NCBI GenBank assembly: GCA_026400755.1
Contig: JAPLOM010000063.1
Span: forward strand, 77,349-141,348
Source of the DNA: Alphaproteobacteria bacterium
GTDB lineage: Bacteria; Pseudomonadota; Alphaproteobacteria; CADEGL01
DNA: 64,000 bases
Direction of reading: 5' to 3'
Position 1 is the stretch's first letter. Every line of letters begins with the position of its first letter. The translations under genes and the position numbers were made by a program. The notes beneath the pieces were generated by a model that worked only from the letters and a program-made list of their open reading frames with translations, did no database searches and was not told the origin of the DNA. Shown here in pieces: positions 24,572-32,349 of the stretch.

Positions 24572-26962
24572 TTAGCCCGCAGAAACTGCGGGCGTCGCGA
24601 CCACCGTGGCCGGCTGGCGCTCGCCCAGCAATTCGACGGTCAGCTTGGTGCCCGGCGCGGACTTGGCGCGCTCCACGAAGGCCAACGCCAGACGCGCACC
24701 CACGCGATGACCGTAAGAACCCGAACTGGTGATGCCCACGCGCTTGTCGCCGTCCCACACCGGCTCGCTGCCGCACGGATCGGCGTCGGCGACCGGGCCT
24801 TTCTCGTCCAGCTTCAGCGTGACCAGCATGCTGCCGGGCTGGGCGGTTTTCGCCTTGCTGCCGACGAACTCGCCTTTGTCGGCCTTCACATGGCGTTCGA
24901 AGCCGATGGCGGCCGGCGACGTGGCCGCGCCGTAATCAACGCCCCAGCGCGGTACGCCGCTCTCGATGCGTAGCGATTCATGCGCGCGCATGCCGAAATC
25001 GACAAGGCCGTGCGCCTCACCCGCCGCGCGGACGGCGTCATAGATCGAGCGCAGATAAGGCGCCGCGCCATGCAGCTCCCAGCCAGGCAGGCCAAGCCCG
25101 CAGAGCGACAGGATGCGCGCGGGCACGATGCCGGCTGTGACCTCGCGGGTGCGGAAGCGCGGCAGCGTCTCGTCCGACAGATCTTCCTTCAGCGCCGCGG
25201 CCAGAATCTCGCGTGCTTTCGGACCCGCGACCAACACTGCGCCCCAGGCTTCGGTCAGATTGTCGACCGTGACGTCGGCGGGTGCGCCGCGCGTCAGGAT
25301 GTCGAGCACATGCTGCTCGGCCAGCGACGACCCGGTCAGATAGAATCTGTCGCGCCCCGTGCGGGTGATCGAAACGAAGGCGGCCAACTTGCCCTTGGGC
25401 GAGAGCAGGGGGGCCGCCGCGATGGCGCCTTCCGTGGGGAGTTGGTTGGCCGACAGGCGGTCCAACCACTTGGTCGCCCCTGCGCCCGAAACCTCGAACT
25501 TGCTGAGACTCGACAGGTCGATGACGCCCGCTTTCTCCGCGACGGCTTTCACCTCGGCGGCCACGGTCGCGAACCATTCGGCGCGGCGGAACGTCGGCTT
25601 CTCTTTCGAAGGGCCGCCTTTCTTCGCGAACCAGTTGGGCACTTCCCAACCGTTGCGCACGCCAAACACGGCACCTCCGTCCGTCATGCGATCGTGCAGG
25701 GGGCTGATGCGGGCATTCCGCGCGCCGTGCGGCTCTTCCTGCGGATAGACGACGCTGAACTCGTGCACATAGGCGCCGCGCGTGGCGTCCATGGTGTAGC
25801 CGCCGGTCGCATAGTCGCCGAAGCGGCGGACGTCGAACGCGCTCAAATCGATGGAGGGCTCGCCCTCGGTGATCCATTCGGCCAGGTGCCCGCCGAGGCC
25901 CCCGGCCAGGCCGAAGCCCGCGAAATAGCCGCCGTTCATGAAGTAGTTGGGAATGCCCGGCACTGGACCGATCAGCGGGTTGGCGTCCGGCGTGCGCATC
26001 AGCGGGCCGTTGATGACGCGCTTCACGCCCAATTCGCCCAGGATCGGAATGCGCTCCAGGCCCTTCTCGAAGGCGTGGCTGACGCGTTCCAGATCGGGCA
26101 CCAGCAATTCCTGTTCGAAACCCGCCGGCGTCTCGTCGGCGGCCCAGAACACCGGCTCCTTGTCGAACAGGCCGAGCAGCAGGCTCTCGCGCTCCTGACG
26201 TATATAAAGTGGCGCGGTGATGTCGCGCAGGATGGGCAGTTCGTGGCCCAGATCCTTCAGGCCCGGCACGGGCTCGGTGACCAGATACTGGCGCTCCATG
26301 GGCACCATGGGCGGACGATAGCCGACCATGGCGGCGACCTCGCGGCCCCACAGGCCGGCCGAGTTCACCACGATCTCGCAGGTGATATCGCCCTTGTCGG
26401 TCTGGACGCGCCAATTGCCGTTCTCGCGCGTCATGCCGGTCACGCGGGTGTGGCGATAAACCTCGGCGCTGTTCGCGCGCGCCTGGCGCGCCAGGGCGTT
26501 GGTGATGCTGGACGGGTCGATATAGCCGTCGTCGGGCGTATAGGCCACGGCCAGAACGCCCTTGGTCTCGATATAGGGAAACAGCTTCTTGGCTTCGGCC
26601 GGGCCGACCAGTTCGATCGGCATGCCCAGGTAGTGCGAGCGGGCGATGGCGCGCTTGTGCTCCTCGATATGGTCCTGGTTGATGGCCAGGCGGATGCCGC
26701 CGCATTTGTGGAAGCCAACCTCTTCGCCTGTTTCCTTGGCGAAGGCATTGTAGAACTTCGTCGAATCCAGGAAGACGCGGCCGGTCGTATAGCTGGTCGT
26801 GTAATGCGGCGTGTTGCCCGCCGCGTGCCAGGTGGAGCCGACCGTCAGCTCGCCTTTTTCGACCAGGACGACGTCGCGCCAGCCGCGCTTCGTCAGGTGG
26901 TAGAGAAGCGAGCAGCCGACAATGCCGCCGCCGATGACGACCACGCGGGCATGGGATTTCAT
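24572..26962 (-). CDS. Dimethylglycine dehydrogenase-like flavoprotein, copy 1
   Basis: A 796-residue enzyme of the dimethylglycine/sarcosine dehydrogenase family, which oxidatively removes N-methyl groups. Residues 1-370 form a DAO-type FAD domain: ARVVVIGGGIVGCSLLYHL at the N-terminus and GSTWHAAGN near residue 43, whose His fits the covalent FAD attachment in the family. A linker (370-430) with DVRRFGDY follows, then a GcvT-like folate half with YPQEEPHGARNARISPLHDR, GVRNGWEVPNWF, AEKAGVIDLSSLSKFEVSG and FERHVKADKGEFVG. The gene lies 48 nt after copy 2 on the same strand and 5 nt before the deacetylase. The exact amine substrate is unknown. Confidence 0.92.
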   Translation of the reverse strand: MKSHARVVVIGGGIVGCSLLYHLTKRGWRDVVLVEKGELTVGSTWHAAGNTPHYTTSYTTGRVFLDSTKFYNAFAKETGEEVGFHKCGGIRLAINQDHIEEHKRAIARSHYLGMPIELVGPAEAKKLFPYIETKGVLAVAYTPDDGYIDPSSITNALARQARANSAEVYRHTRVTGMTRENGNWRVQTDKGDITCEIVVNSAGLWGREVAAMVGYRPPMVPMERQYLVTEPVPGLKDLGHELPILRDITAPLYIRQERESLLLGLFDKEPVFWAADETPAGFEQELLVPDLERVSHAFEKGLERIPILGELGVKRVINGPLMRTPDANPLIGPVPGIPNYFMNGGYFAGFGLAGGLGGHLAEWITEGEPSIDLSAFDVRRFGDYATGGYTMDATRGAYVHEFSVVYPQEEPHGARNARISPLHDRMTDGGAVFGVRNGWEVPNWFAKKGGPSKEKPTFRRAEWFATVAAEVKAVAEKAGVIDLSSLSKFEVSGAGATKWLDRLSANQLPTEGAIAAAPLLSPKGKLAAFVSITRTGRDRFYLTGSSLAEQHVLDILTRGAPADVTVDNLTEAWGAVLVAGPKAREILAAALKEDLSDETLPRFRTREVTAGIVPARILSLCGLGLPGWELHGAAPYLRSIYDAVRAAGEAHGLVDFGMRAHESLRIESGVPRWGVDYGAATSPAAIGFERHVKADKGEFVGSKAKTAQPGSMLVTLKLDEKGPVADADPCGSEPVWDGDKRVGITSSGSYGHRVGARLALAFVERAKSAPGTKLTVELLGERQPATVVATPAVSAG

Positions 26963-27010
26963 GGTTGAGCGTCCGGATCGGTGGAAAACGGACGCCGAGT
27001 GTGGAGGAAG

Positions 27011-29386
27011 CTAGACGGCGCGGTCAACGACCGTGGCTGGATAGCGCTCACCGAAAATCTCCACCTCGAACTTTGTGCCCGTCTTGGCCGCGGGACCGTC
27101 CACGCGCGCCAGCACCATGCATGTGCCGTCGGCCTGGGCATACGCGCCCGAGGTGACGAAGCCGGCGTCCTTGCCGTCCTTCACCACGATCTCGCCGCCC
27201 CACGGGTTGGTGCCCGCGCCCTGGATGGACAGAAGCGTCATGCGCCGGCTCTTGCCGTTGGCGCGCGAGGCCATGGCGCCATGGCCGACGAAGCCGGACT
27301 TCGATTTGTCGACGAGGTGAGCGACGCCCGCTTCGTCCACGCCGTTATCGTGCGCCATGTCGGCGCCCCAGCGCGGCAGGCCGGCCTCGACGCGCAGCGT
27401 CTCGTAGGCGCGCATGCCGATGTCGTTGAGCCCGTGAGAGGCGCCGGCTTCGACGAGGCGCTGATAGACGCCCAGCGCATTCTCCAGATAGGTGTGCACC
27501 TCCCACGCCGGGCTGGCGATGCCGTCCACGCGCAGAAGGCGCACGGTCGCCATGCCGATATTCGGCTTGCGGTACTCGTTCACTTTGACGTCCGCCAGGG
27601 ATTGGCCGGTCGCGGCTTCGAGGATGCGGGTCGATTCGGGGCCCGCGACGACGAAGGCGCCACGCGCTGCGGTCACGTTCTGGATTTCGACGCCGCTGGC
27701 CGGCGCATGGCCGCGCAGCCAGTCGTGATCGCGCTGCTCGCTCTCGGACCAGCCGGTGACGATGAAGCGCTCCGGCGTGATGCGCGACACCGACATCAGT
27801 GCGGCGACGCCGCCCTTTTCAGTCAGCATCGGCACCGTCGCGGCCTCGCCGTCCTTCGCGGGCAGGCGCCCGGCGGACAGATTGTCCAGATAGGCCTTCG
27901 CGCCGGAGCCCAACACCTCGAACACCGACATGGAGGAGAGGTCCAGAATGCCCGCTTTCTCGCGCACGCTGCGCACTTCCGCCGCGACATGCGGGAACCA
28001 GTTGGTGCGGCCGTAGCTCAGCACGTCCTTGCCTTCGACGCCGTCGGGCGCGAACCAGTTGGGCACTTCCCAGCCGTTACGCACGCCGTACACCGCGCCT
28101 TTCGCCGCGAGGCGGTCGTAAAGCGGGCTGGTGCGGGCCAAGCGGCCGCGGCTGGTTTCGCCGTGCGGGTAATAGACCGGCGAGGAATAGGCGTGGCCCG
28201 CGTTTAGGCGGTCGATGACATAGGGTTTGGTGGCATAGGTGCCGAAACGGCGCACGTCGACCGGCGACAGGTCCATGCTGGGCTCGCCGTTGATGATCCA
28301 CTCGGCGACGTACTTGGACAGGCCCGCTTGCAGGAATGCACCGGGCAGGCCGCAGAAGACGAAGTAGCCCTTCAAGCCGTGCGCGGGCCCGACGAGCGCG
28401 CGCAGGTCGGGCGTGCGCCCCGTCGGGCCGTTCACCACGGTTTGGACGCCGAGCTTCTTCAAGAGGGGGATCATCTCCGCCGTCTCTTCCAGGTATTCGG
28501 CCGAGCGCTCCAGGTCGGGCGCGAACAGCTCCTGGCCGAACTCCTTCGGAATACCCTGGGGCCACGGAAACACGGCGTGCTTTTCATAGCAGGCGATCAG
28601 GAAACCGTTGCGCTCCTGCCGCGCATACATCGGTACGTTCAGATCGCGCAGGACGGGAAGCTCGGTCGACAAGCTCGCCAATTCATCGCTCTGCTCGGTC
28701 ACCAGATAGGCGTGCTCCATGGCCGTCACGGGCAGGTAATAGCCCAGCATCGCGGAGATTTCGGCACCCCAGAAACCCGTGCAGTTGAGGATCGTCTCGC
28801 AGGTGATCTCGCCCTTGTCGGTCGTGATGCGCCATTCGTCCTTTCCGGAACGCGCGATGGAGAGGACGCGGGTGTGGCGATTGACCTCGGCACCCAGCGC
28901 GCGCGCAGCCTTGGCGAAGGCGTTGGTGGTCTGTGACGGATCGGTATAGCCGTCGCCTGGGACATGCAGAGCGCCGACGGTCTGGCGCAGTTCCAACAGC
29001 GGCCAAAGGGATTTCACCTGCTGCGGGCCGACCAGGTCGGCCTCGATGCCCAGCATGCGCGCGGTCGCCAGGAAGCGCTTGTACTCGTCCATCTCGTCCT
29101 TCGAGCGCGCGAGGCGCAGGCTGCCGCAGGCATGGACGTTGACCGGCGAATCCGCTTCGTCGCCGATCTTTTGATAGAGCTGGAAGCTCTCGTGATGGAT
29201 GCGCGAGAAGAACGCGCTTTCCGAGAAGTAGGGGACTTGGCCTGCCGCATGCCACGTGGAGCCGGCCGTCAGCTCGGCCTTCTCGATCAGCACGACATCC
29301 GTGCAGCCCTGCTTGGCCAGCTGATACAGCGTGCTGCAACCGATGATGCCGCCGCCGATGACGACGACGCGGGCATGGCTCTTCAT
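27011..29386 (-). CDS. Dimethylglycine dehydrogenase-like flavoprotein, copy 2
   Basis: A 791-residue paralogue of the next gene, starting MKSHARVVVIGGGIIGCSTL at ATG 29386 behind GGGGAGAG; an in-frame ATG at 29425 would run into the AT-rich promoter region and is rejected. It keeps the GSTWHAAGQ His motif, DVRRFGTYATKPYVIDRL and the GcvT half with GVRNGWEVPNWF, EKAGILDLSSMSVFEVLG and HLVDKSKSGFVGHG. Differences from copy 1 in the active-site loop after the His (VPYFSESAFFSRIHHES versus TPHYTTSYTTGRVFLDS) suggest a different amine substrate. It is first in the operon and divergent from the IclR regulator, which probably controls it. Confidence 0.92.
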   Translation of the reverse strand: MKSHARVVVIGGGIIGCSTLYQLAKQGCTDVVLIEKAELTAGSTWHAAGQVPYFSESAFFSRIHHESFQLYQKIGDEADSPVNVHACGSLRLARSKDEMDEYKRFLATARMLGIEADLVGPQQVKSLWPLLELRQTVGALHVPGDGYTDPSQTTNAFAKAARALGAEVNRHTRVLSIARSGKDEWRITTDKGEITCETILNCTGFWGAEISAMLGYYLPVTAMEHAYLVTEQSDELASLSTELPVLRDLNVPMYARQERNGFLIACYEKHAVFPWPQGIPKEFGQELFAPDLERSAEYLEETAEMIPLLKKLGVQTVVNGPTGRTPDLRALVGPAHGLKGYFVFCGLPGAFLQAGLSKYVAEWIINGEPSMDLSPVDVRRFGTYATKPYVIDRLNAGHAYSSPVYYPHGETSRGRLARTSPLYDRLAAKGAVYGVRNGWEVPNWFAPDGVEGKDVLSYGRTNWFPHVAAEVRSVREKAGILDLSSMSVFEVLGSGAKAYLDNLSAGRLPAKDGEAATVPMLTEKGGVAALMSVSRITPERFIVTGWSESEQRDHDWLRGHAPASGVEIQNVTAARGAFVVAGPESTRILEAATGQSLADVKVNEYRKPNIGMATVRLLRVDGIASPAWEVHTYLENALGVYQRLVEAGASHGLNDIGMRAYETLRVEAGLPRWGADMAHDNGVDEAGVAHLVDKSKSGFVGHGAMASRANGKSRRMTLLSIQGAGTNPWGGEIVVKDGKDAGFVTSGAYAQADGTCMVLARVDGPAAKTGTKFEVEIFGERYPATVVDRAV

Positions 29387-29404
29387 TTGTGGCTCTCCCC
29401 GTAT

Positions 29405-29439
29405 AATTATATTGCAATTATTCAAATTATATTACAATT
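29405..29439. promoter_or_regulatory. AT-rich direct-repeat operator candidate between DMGDH copy 2 and the IclR gene
   Basis: Two 15-nt direct repeats, AATTATATTGCAATT (29405-29419) and AATTATATTACAATT (29425-29439), differ at one base and start exactly 20 bp apart, close to two helical turns. Each contains a near-palindromic core (ATTGCAAT or ATTACAAT). They lie in a 91-nt divergent spacer that is strikingly AT-rich for this genome. On the plus strand TTGCAA (29412-29417) and TACAAT (29433-29438) could be promoter boxes 15 nt apart, so the repeats overlap the core promoter. Binding by the adjacent IclR protein is inferred. Confidence 0.6.
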
Positions 29440-29477
29440 TTGCGGCGGCACAAATCTTTGGTGAGGGATTTTTCGGA

Positions 29478-30317
29478 ATGGTCCAAAGCCGCGACGCAGC
29501 GCCCCCCAAGCCCGCGAAAACCGACACTGCTGTGACGCGCGCGGCGCGCAGCTTCAAGGGCGTGTTCGATCCGCATTTTGAAGGCCGCGCCATCGCGGAG
29601 AAAAGCGACCAGCGGCTTTTCATCAATTCGGTCGAGAAGGCGCTGCGGGTGCTCTATGCCTTCGACGATTCGCGCAAGTCACTCACCATCGCCAGCATCG
29701 CGGAATCGACCAAACTGGGACGCAGCGGCGCGCAGCGTTTCGTCTACACGCTGGAAAAGCTCGGCTATCTGCGCAAGGACCCGGAGACGCGGCGCTATCG
29801 CCTGTCGCCGCGCGTGCTCGACTTCGCCGCCGCCTATATGCGGACCGACGAACTGGCGCCGCTTCTGATCGAGCATTTCTCCGAGCTCAACCACGCCTGC
29901 GGCGAATCCGTGACGTTGAGCGAGCCGGACGGAACAGAGATCGTCATCGTCACGCGCCTGGCCAGCCGGCATATGTTCGGCGCGCATTTCTTCACGGGCA
30001 TGCGTTCGCGCATCTTCTGCGCTTCGGCGGGCCGCGCCATCCTGGCTTTTCTGCCCGCGGCGCGCGCCATTGAGATCATCGAGCGCTCCGAGCGCCCGGC
30101 CTTCACCAAGCACACGATCACCGACAAGGATGCGATCTTGGCCGAGTTGACCAAGGTGCGGCGCGACGGGTTTTGCATCGCCGAGCAGGAATCGGTGCCG
30201 GATACGATTTCCATCGGCGTGCCCGTGTTCGACTACACGCGCCTGCCGGTGGCGGCGGTCAACATTTTCGTGCCCCTGTCGCGCTGGCCGCGCGCGCGCA
30301 TGGTGCGCGAACTGTAG
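29478..30317 (+). CDS. IclR-family transcriptional regulator
   Basis: A 279-residue IclR regulator. A basic N-terminal extension of about 45 residues precedes the winged helix-turn-helix (about 48-110: FINSVEKALRVLYAFDDS, AESTKLGRSGAQRFVYTLEK and LGYLRKDPETRRYRLSPRVL). The effector-binding domain follows (about 125-279) with ASRHMFGAHFFTGMRSRIFC and ASAGRAILAFLP. The C-terminus stops at PLSRWPRARMVREL, somewhat short of the usual final helix. It is divergent from the DMGDH-like operon and 50 nt upstream of two enoyl-CoA hydratase genes, so either or both may be targets. Confidence 0.92.
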   Translation: MVQSRDAAPPKPAKTDTAVTRAARSFKGVFDPHFEGRAIAEKSDQRLFINSVEKALRVLYAFDDSRKSLTIASIAESTKLGRSGAQRFVYTLEKLGYLRKDPETRRYRLSPRVLDFAAAYMRTDELAPLLIEHFSELNHACGESVTLSEPDGTEIVIVTRLASRHMFGAHFFTGMRSRIFCASAGRAILAFLPAARAIEIIERSERPAFTKHTITDKDAILAELTKVRRDGFCIAEQESVPDTISIGVPVFDYTRLPVAAVNIFVPLSRWPRARMVREL

Positions 30318-30367
30318 ATCATCGGAGCCCAGCGGCCGACCGTATTATTAGAGGGGAGAGTCCCGAG

Positions 30368-31132
30368 ATGCCCGACAGCCTCCAGGTGTCGAACCGAGGC
30401 CCGGTGCGCGTTCTGACGCTGAACCGGCCCAATGTTCTGAACGCGCTCGACGAGGAGCTGCGCGGCGCCATCGCCAGCGAGATCCGTTCGGCGCACACCG
30501 ACAAGTCGGTTCGCGCCATCGTCATCACCGGCAACGGCCGCGCCTTCTGCTCGGGGCAGGATTTGAACGAAGCCAAGCAGCAGAACGCCGAGACGGCCGA
30601 GCGCTGGCAGCGCACCTGGACCGATTTCACCCACTCGTTCCTCGAGTGCCACAAGCCGATCATCGCCGCGGTCAACGGCGTGTCGGCCGGCGGTGGTTTC
30701 CTGATGGCGGCTCTGGCCGACATCAAGGTGATGGCGCGCCCCGCGCGCTTCGTGATGGCCGAGATCAACATCGGCCTGCCGTCGATCATCGGCTCGTTCC
30801 TGCTGTTCAAGCAAATCTTTCTGTCGCGCACCATCGACATCGTGCTGAACGGCCGCGACGTCCCCTCGCACGAAGCCAAGGTCATCGGTTTCGTCCATGA
30901 AGTGGTCGAGCCTGAGGATGTGCTGAAGCGCGCGATCGAGCTGGGCCAAGAGCTGGCGACTAAGTATCCGACGCCGATGCGCCTGACGATCAAGCGCATG
31001 CGCACCGTCCTGCTCAAGGATTGGGACGAGCTGGAGCGCGCGGCTCAGCGCTATCAGGGCGAAGCGGTCCGCAGTGGCGAGCCGCAGAAGGTCCAAGCCA
31101 AGTTTCTCGCCGACCGCGCCGCCCGGCGCTAG
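30368..31132 (+). CDS. Enoyl-CoA hydratase/isomerase family protein
   Basis: A 254-residue crotonase-fold protein. CoA-binding and oxyanion-hole segments are visible: RVLTLNRPNVLNALDEEL near residue 14, NGRAFCSGQDLNE near 55, and AAVNGVSAGGGFLMAALADI near 98. Of the two catalytic Glu of classical hydratases, the first (in GGGxE) is Leu here, while the second is retained in FVMAEINIGLPS. That favours isomerase or another crotonase reaction over simple hydration. The ATG at 30368 has GGGGAG upstream; the longer in-frame reading overlaps the IclR gene. It is 30 nt before the second hydratase-like gene. Confidence 0.9.
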   Translation: MPDSLQVSNRGPVRVLTLNRPNVLNALDEELRGAIASEIRSAHTDKSVRAIVITGNGRAFCSGQDLNEAKQQNAETAERWQRTWTDFTHSFLECHKPIIAAVNGVSAGGGFLMAALADIKVMARPARFVMAEINIGLPSIIGSFLLFKQIFLSRTIDIVLNGRDVPSHEAKVIGFVHEVVEPEDVLKRAIELGQELATKYPTPMRLTIKRMRTVLLKDWDELERAAQRYQGEAVRSGEPQKVQAKFLADRAARR

Positions 31133-31162
31133 GCCCGACTCCCGCGATCAGAGGCGAACACG

Positions 31163-32245
31163 ATGTACAAATTCATCAAGACCCGCATCGAGGACCAGAT
31201 CGGTATCCTGACGCTCGATCGTCCCGAAACCATCAACGGCTGGCACCAGCCGATGCGGCTGGAAGTCAGCGATGCGCTGAAGAAGTTCAACGCCGACTCC
31301 AAGGTCCGCGCGATCATCATCACCGGCGCGGGCGACCGCGCCTGGTCGTCGGGCCAGGATCTGGCCGAGACCATGGTCATCAAGGGCGGTGAAGAAGGCG
31401 TCAAGTGGGCCAATTACTGGGTCGAGTTCTATGACGTGCTGCGCAGCATGGAGAAGGCCGTCGTCGCGGCGCTGAACGGCGTGGCCGCCGGCTCCGCCTA
31501 CCAGTACGCGATGATGTGTGACGTGCGCGTCGGCCATTCCGGATCGCGCATGGGCCAGCCCGAGATCAACTCCGGCATCACCAGCACGACCGGCCCGTGG
31601 ATCATGTATGACCGTATCGGCCGCTCGCGCACCATCGAGCTGACCCTGCGCGGCCGTATGATGAACGGCGACGAGGCGCACGAGATCGGCCTGATCCACT
31701 ATCTGGTCAAGCCGGACCAGGTGATGGCGAAGGCGATGGAGGTCGCCAAGGTCTTGGCCAGCAAGGCGCCGTTGGCGATGAAGCTGACCAAGCAGCGCTT
31801 CCGCGAGATGACCGAGGCAGGATTCCGCGAGACGACCCAGGCCAATATCGAGATCAGCAAGGAAAACTACGCTTCGGGCGAGCCGCAGAAGGCCATGAAG
31901 GAGTTCTTCGAGGAGCGCGCGCGCCGCAAGGCCGAGCGCGAGAAGGCGGCCGGCAAGTCTTCCGCCAAGCCGGCCAAGAAGTCCGCGCCCAAGAAGGCCG
32001 CCAAGCCCGTCGCGAAGAAAGCAAAGCCCGTCGCCAAGAAGGCGAAGCCCGCTGCCAAGAAAGCCAAGGCGAAGCCCGCCAAGAAGGCGAAGGCCAAGCC
32101 GGCGAAGAAAAAGGCCGCACCGAAGCGCAGGGCGGCACCGAAGGCCGCGAAGCGCGGCGCGACGAAACGTGCGGCGGCCAAGCGCCCCGCGCGGCGTTCG
32201 CCCGCCCGCCGGCCCGCCAAGCGGAAGCCGACCCGCCGCCGCTGA
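31163..32245 (+). CDS. Enoyl-CoA hydratase-family protein with a histone H1-like C-terminal tail
   Basis: A 360-residue fusion. Residues 1 to about 250 are a crotonase domain: GILTLDRPETINGWHQPM, AWSSGQDLAETM, ALNGVAAGSAYQYAMMCD and SRMGQPEINSG. The first catalytic Glu position appears to be Tyr, while the second Glu (QPEI) is kept. From about residue 263 to the end there are some 98 residues made almost wholly of Lys, Ala, Pro and Arg, in AKPAKK/AKKAKP-type repeats that turn Arg-rich at the C-terminus. This resembles bacterial H1-like (Hc1/AlgP-type) nucleoid proteins. The tail is in frame with the enzyme and has no internal start, so it is a genuine fusion on this sequence. It would be expected to bind nucleic acid or other polyanions. 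Confidence 0.9.
   Translation: MYKFIKTRIEDQIGILTLDRPETINGWHQPMRLEVSDALKKFNADSKVRAIIITGAGDRAWSSGQDLAETMVIKGGEEGVKWANYWVEFYDVLRSMEKAVVAALNGVAAGSAYQYAMMCDVRVGHSGSRMGQPEINSGITSTTGPWIMYDRIGRSRTIELTLRGRMMNGDEAHEIGLIHYLVKPDQVMAKAMEVAKVLASKAPLAMKLTKQRFREMTEAGFRETTQANIEISKENYASGEPQKAMKEFFEERARRKAEREKAAGKSSAKPAKKSAPKKAAKPVAKKAKPVAKKAKPAAKKAKAKPAKKAKAKPAKKKAAPKRRAAPKAAKRGATKRAAAKRPARRSPARRPAKRKPTRRR
31949..32245 (+). repeat. Low-complexity repeat encoding the Lys/Ala/Pro/Arg tail
   Basis: This stretch repeats short units such as AAGCCCGCCAAGAAGGCGAA and variants, encoding AKPAKK-like hexads. The 5' two thirds use Lys codons and the last third shifts to Arg codons (RAAPKAAKRGATKRAAAKRP onwards). Such tracts expand and contract by slippage, so length variation between strains is expected. 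The stop at 32243-32245 is followed by a terminator. Confidence 0.8.
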
Positions 32246-32269
32246 GCGCCGGCTGGTTACTGAATAAGA

Positions 32270-32307
32270 AACCCTCTCCGCCAGACCGGTGGAGAGGGTT
32301 TTTCTTT
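32270..32307 (+). terminator. Rho-independent terminator after the H1-tailed hydratase gene
   Basis: AACCCTCTCC at 32270-32279 pairs perfectly with GGAGAGGGTT at 32291-32300, an additional GCC/GGT pairing extends the stem inward, and TTTCTTT follows. It is the strongest classical terminator in the window. It ends the IclR-hydratase transcription unit 24 nt after the stop and before the flavoprotein gene at 32350. Confidence 0.92.
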
Positions 32308-32349
32308 GGCGTTCTATCAAATGCGTCACCCCGGCAGGGAGGGACACCC

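Noticed and set aside
24980-26968. 662-codon plus-strand ORF opposite DMGDH-like copy 1
   Set aside because: It mirrors the GcvT and FAD domains of the real gene and has no motifs of its own.
31949-32245. Treating the repeated AAG/GCC tract as a CRISPR or minisatellite array
   Set aside because: Units are irregular hexads in the coding frame without unique spacers; it encodes a low-complexity protein tail.
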